The notes beneath the pieces are model-generated. The model saw nothing but the letters and a program-made list of their open reading frames with translations, was not told the DNA's origin and did not search any database. 64,000 nucleotides of DNA from JAJRXC01 sp047639555 (GTDB taxonomy: Bacteria > Actinomycetota > Acidimicrobiia > Acidimicrobiales > Aldehydirespiratoraceae). Position 1 is the stretch's first letter. Each line of letters begins with the position of its first letter. The stretch is taken from the NCBI GenBank assembly GCA_047639555.1, contig JBLIOE010000004.1, positions 62,001 through 126,000 of the forward strand. The letters run 5' to 3'. Positions 60,468 to 64,000 of this stretch are shown in pieces. Position numbers and translations under genes: made by a program.

Positions 60468-61280
60468 ATGACTGATCTGCAGAACCGCCCCGATACCGGG
60501 GGCTTCGAGCCTGAGTTCAAAGACGTCTCCTTCCCGTTCCCGGAGCCCACCGCAACGATCGAAGAAGAACGGCTCCGCCGTAAGCAGAGCCTGGCCGGCG
60601 GACTGCGAATGCTTGGTCGCCTTCGGCTCGCCGAGGGTGTCGCCGGTCATGTGACCGTGCGCGACCCCGAACATTTGGATCACTTCTGGGTGAATCCGTT
60701 CGGCAAGAACTTCAAGTACATGCAGGTGTCCGACCTCATCTGTGTCAACCACAAGGGTGAAGTCGTGATCGGCGATCGACCGGTGAACACCGCCGCCTTC
60801 GCGATTCATTCGAGCCTGCACGATGCTCGACCTGATGTCATGGCTGCGGCCCACTGCCACTCGATGCACGGGCGCACGTTCGCGGCGATGGCGAAACCAC
60901 TGCGAATGCTCACACAGGACCACACGATGTTCTACAACGACATCGCGATGCACTCCGATGGTGGCGGCGCCGTCGTCCTCGATGCCGAAGATGGCGCCAA
61001 GATGGCTGCGAGTCTGGGCGACAAGAAGGCTTTGATCCACCAGAACCACGGACTGATCACCGTCGGCGGGTCAGTCGAGGCCGCCGTGTGGTGGTTCGTG
61101 GCGCTCGACCGCTGCTGTCAGACGCAACTCCTCGCCGAAGCGGCGGGCGATCCCGTCGATATCCCTGAAGAACTCTGTCAGGCCGGTTTCGAACAGCAGG
61201 GCAACGACCTGGCCGGCTGGTTCCAGTTCCAGCCGTGGTGGGAAGAACTCAAGCGCGAAGAAGCCGATCTCTTCAACTGA
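60468..61280 (+). CDS. Class II aldolase/adducin family protein
   Basis: 270 residues. Motif NPFGKNF, the zinc His pair in AAAHCHSMHGRTFAAM (His129, His131), and QNHGLITVGGSVEAAVWWF supply the usual metal site. The short N-terminus and lack of sugar-phosphate motif make it closer to the generic aldolase II/adducin set than to fuculose aldolase. Functions in this group include sugar and aromatic-acid aldolases or decarboxylases. It follows the BVMO by 47 bases, same strand. Confidence 0.88.
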   Translation: MTDLQNRPDTGGFEPEFKDVSFPFPEPTATIEEERLRRKQSLAGGLRMLGRLRLAEGVAGHVTVRDPEHLDHFWVNPFGKNFKYMQVSDLICVNHKGEVVIGDRPVNTAAFAIHSSLHDARPDVMAAAHCHSMHGRTFAAMAKPLRMLTQDHTMFYNDIAMHSDGGGAVVLDAEDGAKMAASLGDKKALIHQNHGLITVGGSVEAAVWWFVALDRCCQTQLLAEAAGDPVDIPEELCQAGFEQQGNDLAGWFQFQPWWEELKREEADLFN

Positions 61281-61303
61281 GCTGAACCTTCGGGCCAAAT
61301 CTG

Positions 61304-62497
61304 TTAGCTGGGAATGTCTTTCCACGCCACGTTCTTGTCGACGCGGGGCTCGCCAGGAAGACCAAGAACGCGCTCGCCCAGAATGTTGCGCATGATGTCT
61401 GAGGTGCCGCCCTCGATCGTGTTGGCTTGCGAGCGCAAGAACGATTTCGACGCCGTATAGGTGTCGCGGCCGCCCAGATTCCGCGTCAGCGGGTATCCGG
61501 GGGTGTGCATCATCCCTTCGGAACCGAGCACATCCATCAGCGTGTTCCAGATCCGCTTGTTCAACTCGGCGCTCGCAAGCTTTCCCACTGAACCTTCGGG
61601 GCCGGGATTGCCGACGGTGGAGTTTGAACGGGCTCGCAGGGTGGTGAGACGGCCAACCTCTGCTTCGATCCAGAGCTGACTCACGCGATCCTGGAGCGAG
61701 GCGCGAGCAGCCACTGAGAGGCTGTCCTTTCGTTTGTTCCATTCATCGACCAGCGTGGCGATATTGCCCGAACCGCGTGGGGCGGTACTTCCGCCGAGGG
61801 CCACGCGTTCGTTCATCAGCGTGGTCGTCGCCACTCGCCAACCGTCGCCGACATCACCCAGCAGATTTTCGTGGGGCACTCGTACGTCAGTGAAGAACAC
61901 CTCGTTGAATTCGGCATCGCCCGTGATCTGGTACAGCGGCCGAATCTCCACGCCGGGCGCGTGCATGTCGAGGATGAAATACGACAGCCCCTTGTGTTTC
62001 GGGGCGTCGGGATCGGTGCGCACGAGCAACATGCCGTAACGAGAGATATGGGCCACGCTGGTCCAAACCTTTTGACCGTTCACGATCCACTCGTCGCCGT
62101 CGCGAACGGCTCGGCTCGAGAGACCGGCCACATCGGAGCCGTGGCTCGGCTCGCTGAACATCTGGCACCACCAGTCTTCTCCGGTGAAGATCCGCTTCAG
62201 GTGCTTCTCGTGATGTTCATCGGAGCCATACGTGAGCACCGTTGGGAGGCCCATACCAATACCAATGGTGTTCACCGCGAGCGGGTGAAAGGCCCGGCCC
62301 GCTTCCCGAATCGTGTCTTCCACGGCTCCCTGCAGACCGGGCGAGAGGCCAAGTCCGCCTTTACCCTCGGGGAACTGCACCATCGCGAGGCCGGCGTCCC
62401 ACAGCGCACTCCGGAAGGCGACTTCTTCCGCTTCGACACCCACGTCATCGATGACTGCCTGGGTGCGCGAGCGAATGTCTTCATCAGTGAGCGTCAT
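61304..62497 (-). CDS. Acyl-CoA dehydrogenase
   Basis: 397 residues. LFSEPSHGSDVAGL-type substrate motif (FSEPSHGSD), QKVWTSVAHISRYGML, and ANTIEGGTSDIMRNILGERVLGLPGEP with the catalytic Glu in TIEGG. FadE-like. It is convergent with the class II aldolase gene, separated by 23 bases, and 22 bases from the next minus-strand gene upstream. Confidence 0.9.
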   Translation of the reverse strand: MTLTDEDIRSRTQAVIDDVGVEAEEVAFRSALWDAGLAMVQFPEGKGGLGLSPGLQGAVEDTIREAGRAFHPLAVNTIGIGMGLPTVLTYGSDEHHEKHLKRIFTGEDWWCQMFSEPSHGSDVAGLSSRAVRDGDEWIVNGQKVWTSVAHISRYGMLLVRTDPDAPKHKGLSYFILDMHAPGVEIRPLYQITGDAEFNEVFFTDVRVPHENLLGDVGDGWRVATTTLMNERVALGGSTAPRGSGNIATLVDEWNKRKDSLSVAARASLQDRVSQLWIEAEVGRLTTLRARSNSTVGNPGPEGSVGKLASAELNKRIWNTLMDVLGSEGMMHTPGYPLTRNLGGRDTYTASKSFLRSQANTIEGGTSDIMRNILGERVLGLPGEPRVDKNVAWKDIPS

Positions 62498-62519
62498 GGC
62501 GAGCCAACTTAGTGCCGCG

Positions 62520-63452
62520 CTACGGCATTGCTGATATCGCCCGGTCGACTGCTTCGTCGAGATCGGTCACGGCGAAGGTGTAACCCTCGTCGAGGAGGCG
62601 GCGGGGGATCGCGGCCCGACCGGTAAGGACGAGGGCGGGATCGGACCCGAGCAGCCGTGCACCGACCTGCGTGACGATCCGGGGCGCGGGCAGGCCGAAC
62701 CGACGGCCCAGGGCTCGTCGATAGGCGGCCATGAACTCACGATTCGTGACGGGTTCTGGAGCGGTCAGGTGGTAGGTGCCGCTCATGACGTCGTTCGTCA
62801 CGGCGCGGCGCAGCAGGGCAAACATGTCTTCCGCGGCGATCCACGACACCCACTGGCGACCGCCCGCCACCGGACCAGCAAGGCCCAAGCGAACCAGTCG
62901 AGTCATTTGTTTGGTTGCGGGGTCGCCGGCGCCGCCGATGGCGATGCCGGGTCGGAGGAGCACCGTCCTCGGGATCTTCTCGGTGACTTCCCGAAAGGCC
63001 TGTTCCCAGCGACGACACACCTCGACCTGTTGCGGGACTCCGGAGAGCGGAAGACGAGAGTATTCGTCGATATGCCCCTCGGGTACGTCGCCAAAACGGG
63101 CGAGCGATGAGAGCTGGATCCAAGCGTCGGGAACGTGCCCAAGGCGTTCGAGCGCGGCGCCAACGAGGTTGACGGTTCCGGCTCGCGAGGCGATGAGTTC
63201 GGCCAGATTTCGTTCCGACGGTCGACAGTCGACTCGTTTGCCCGCGAGGTGCACGATCGTGTCGGCCGCGCCGAGCTCGTCAACCCACGGACCCAGCGAG
63301 ACGGCATCCCACTGCACTGAGCGCCAGCCGTCGTGCTGTGACGCGGGGCCGCGACCAAATACGAGCACCTCGATGTTGTCGCCCACGAGGCGCTCGCGAA
63401 GCGCGGTGCCGAGAAAGCCCGAGCCGCCGATCAGTGCAACAGTGTGTGTCAT
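62520..63452 (-). CDS. TIGR01777-type NAD(P)-dependent epimerase-like protein
   Basis: 310 residues. GGSGFLGTALRERL for cofactor binding, IVHLAGKRVDCRPSERN, VLLRPGIAIGG and a C-terminal RRLLDEGYTFAVTDLDEAV fit the SDR39U1/YfcH group; its exact enzymatic role is not established. The start overlaps degraded crotonase sequence, and the pair could once have been in one operon. Confidence 0.88.
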   Translation of the reverse strand: MTHTVALIGGSGFLGTALRERLVGDNIEVLVFGRGPASQHDGWRSVQWDAVSLGPWVDELGAADTIVHLAGKRVDCRPSERNLAELIASRAGTVNLVGAALERLGHVPDAWIQLSSLARFGDVPEGHIDEYSRLPLSGVPQQVEVCRRWEQAFREVTEKIPRTVLLRPGIAIGGAGDPATKQMTRLVRLGLAGPVAGGRQWVSWIAAEDMFALLRRAVTNDVMSGTYHLTAPEPVTNREFMAAYRRALGRRFGLPAPRIVTQVGARLLGSDPALVLTGRAAIPRRLLDEGYTFAVTDLDEAVDRAISAMP

Positions 63453-63507
63453 AGGGCCTCTCTCCGTGGCACCAGTTCTCTGCGGTGCGGGTGGTCACGG
63501 CCGACGG

Positions 63508-63802
63508 TGCGAGCCGGAAGTGGCACGCCAGAGGCAGTTCGAGGCCTCCACCCAGGCAGTACCCAAAGAGCGTCGCGATCGAGGGTTTGCCCATGTTCTC
63601 GATCCGGCCAAGCACCCGACGACGCTGATCGAGCACTCGGTTCATTTCGCCGGCCTCTCCATGCACACTCATGAGCTGCTTCATCGACTGCCACCTCGAC
63701 CTGATCCATGTACTCGAAGGTCATGCGATTGATCGGCGCGTCGTTGTTGGTCAGCGTGAGTACGCCACCGTCTGGTTCGATGATCAAGGCGACGTCGCTC
63801 AT
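63508..63802 (-). pseudogene. Broken crotonase with an internal deletion and frameshift
   Basis: From ATG 63802 the first frame reads the crotonase N-terminus (DVALIIEPDGGVLTLTNNDAPINRMTFEYMD, to about residue 42). At about 63685 the reading must move to another frame: MKQLMSVHGEAGEMNRVLDQ ... NMGKPSIATLFGYCLGGGLELPLACHFRLA, with the oxyanion segment and the catalytic Glu (GGGLE) intact. Between the two halves about 20 residues are missing, and everything after the GGGLE region is lost. So it is a non-functional remnant. Its start overlaps the stop of the next gene upstream (ATGA), indicating it was part of that operon. Confidence 0.8.
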
Positions 63803-64000
63803 ACGAGGTCCGGTTCACGAGGGTCGAGGATCGATACCGACAACAACCCAGGAAGGGCGGGTTGCATCATGTCGAGAGCCACCGTCTCCAAGAAGGAGCG
63901 GGGCATCACACATTCAGCGCACTCGGCCGTGTCGAGAATGAGCGTGAGCGTGACGCTCTGCTCATCAGTGCCGCTGACAACGATGTCGCCGCCGTCAGCC
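63799..64000 (-). CDS. C-terminal part of a protein with a CxxC, NifU-like pattern (cut by window edge)
   Basis: An open frame enters from the right edge and ends at TGA 63799-63801, giving 66 residues. The sequence TLTLILDTAECAECVMPRSFLETVALDMM then PGLLSVSILDPRE has a C-x2-C between a strand and a helix, like the C-terminal domain of NifU/HesB-type proteins. Too little is present for a firm name. The stop overlaps the start of the dead crotonase. Confidence 0.45.
   Translation of the reverse strand, partial: ADGGDIVVSGTDEQSVTLTLILDTAECAECVMPRSFLETVALDMMQPALPGLLSVSILDPREPDLV

Overview
The window is high-GC, densely packed actinobacterial chromosome with many GTG starts and 4-bp start/stop overlaps. 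The gene content (a suf operon ending in sufT and mrp, an MtrAB-like two-component pair with a GerMN lipoprotein, a relic of an F420-type LLM oxidoreductase, many acyl-CoA genes, a haloalkane dehalogenase) suggests a free-living aquatic or soil actinobacterium, most likely Acidimicrobiia (Ilumatobacter-like). That placement is an inference from protein style, not from a marker gene. No rRNA, tRNA, CRISPR array, intact insertion sequence, phage or origin was recognised.

Layout. 0-3.3 kb: end of an Fe-S assembly operon (sufC tail, sufD, sufT, mrp). 3.4-6.3 kb, minus strand: stress operon of beta-carbonic anhydrase, a baeRF3-like ribosome-associated protein, a small membrane protein and a tandem universal stress protein. 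6.4-9.1 kb, minus: response regulator, sensor kinase and GerMN lipoprotein. 9.6-13 kb: CNNM/CorC-type membrane protein, two small unknown proteins and an ABC-F ATPase. 13.1-20.6 kb: ilvD, aldo/keto reductase, OsmC plus methyltransferase, and a PLP decarboxylase. These are interspersed with degraded genes (ABC-2 permease tail, VapB-VapC fusion remnant, LLM oxidoreductase relic, thioesterase relic) and one 38-codon lysine-rich gene with its own hairpin. 20.6-27.7 kb: reductase, a 1034-residue AAA/TPR regulator, and a divergent set of three exported proteins. 27.8-33.1 kb: amidohydrolase, LinB-like haloalkane dehalogenase, DUF1330 protein, two tandem CitE/malyl-CoA lyase-type enzymes and a DsbA-like protein.

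33.2-38.5 kb is a TetR-controlled acyl-CoA unit (biotin-dependent carboxylase beta and alpha subunits plus an isovaleryl-CoA-dehydrogenase-type enzyme), which looks like leucine or branched/isoprenoid acyl-CoA breakdown. A perfect inverted repeat precedes the regulator. 38.5-46.3 kb holds mixed degradative and accessory genes, including a zinc-ribbon PhnA-like protein overlapping a bacterial PRMT-like methyltransferase. 46.3-54.9 kb is a nine-gene, almost fully overlapping plus-strand operon: acyl-CoA dehydrogenase, two crotonases with His in place of both catalytic Glu, two acyl-CoA ligases, a VOC protein, a double-hotdog dehydratase and two unknowns. It is the best candidate here for an undescribed catabolic pathway. 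54.9-64 kb: GH78 alpha-L-rhamnosidase, VOC protein, ZIP transporter, Baeyer-Villiger-type monooxygenase, class II aldolase, acyl-CoA dehydrogenase, TIGR01777 epimerase, a broken crotonase and a partial CxxC protein at the edge.

Overall the window reads as a chromosome rich in catabolic operons for acids, terpenoid-like or halogenated compounds, with short inter-operon stretches that hold recognisable dead genes.
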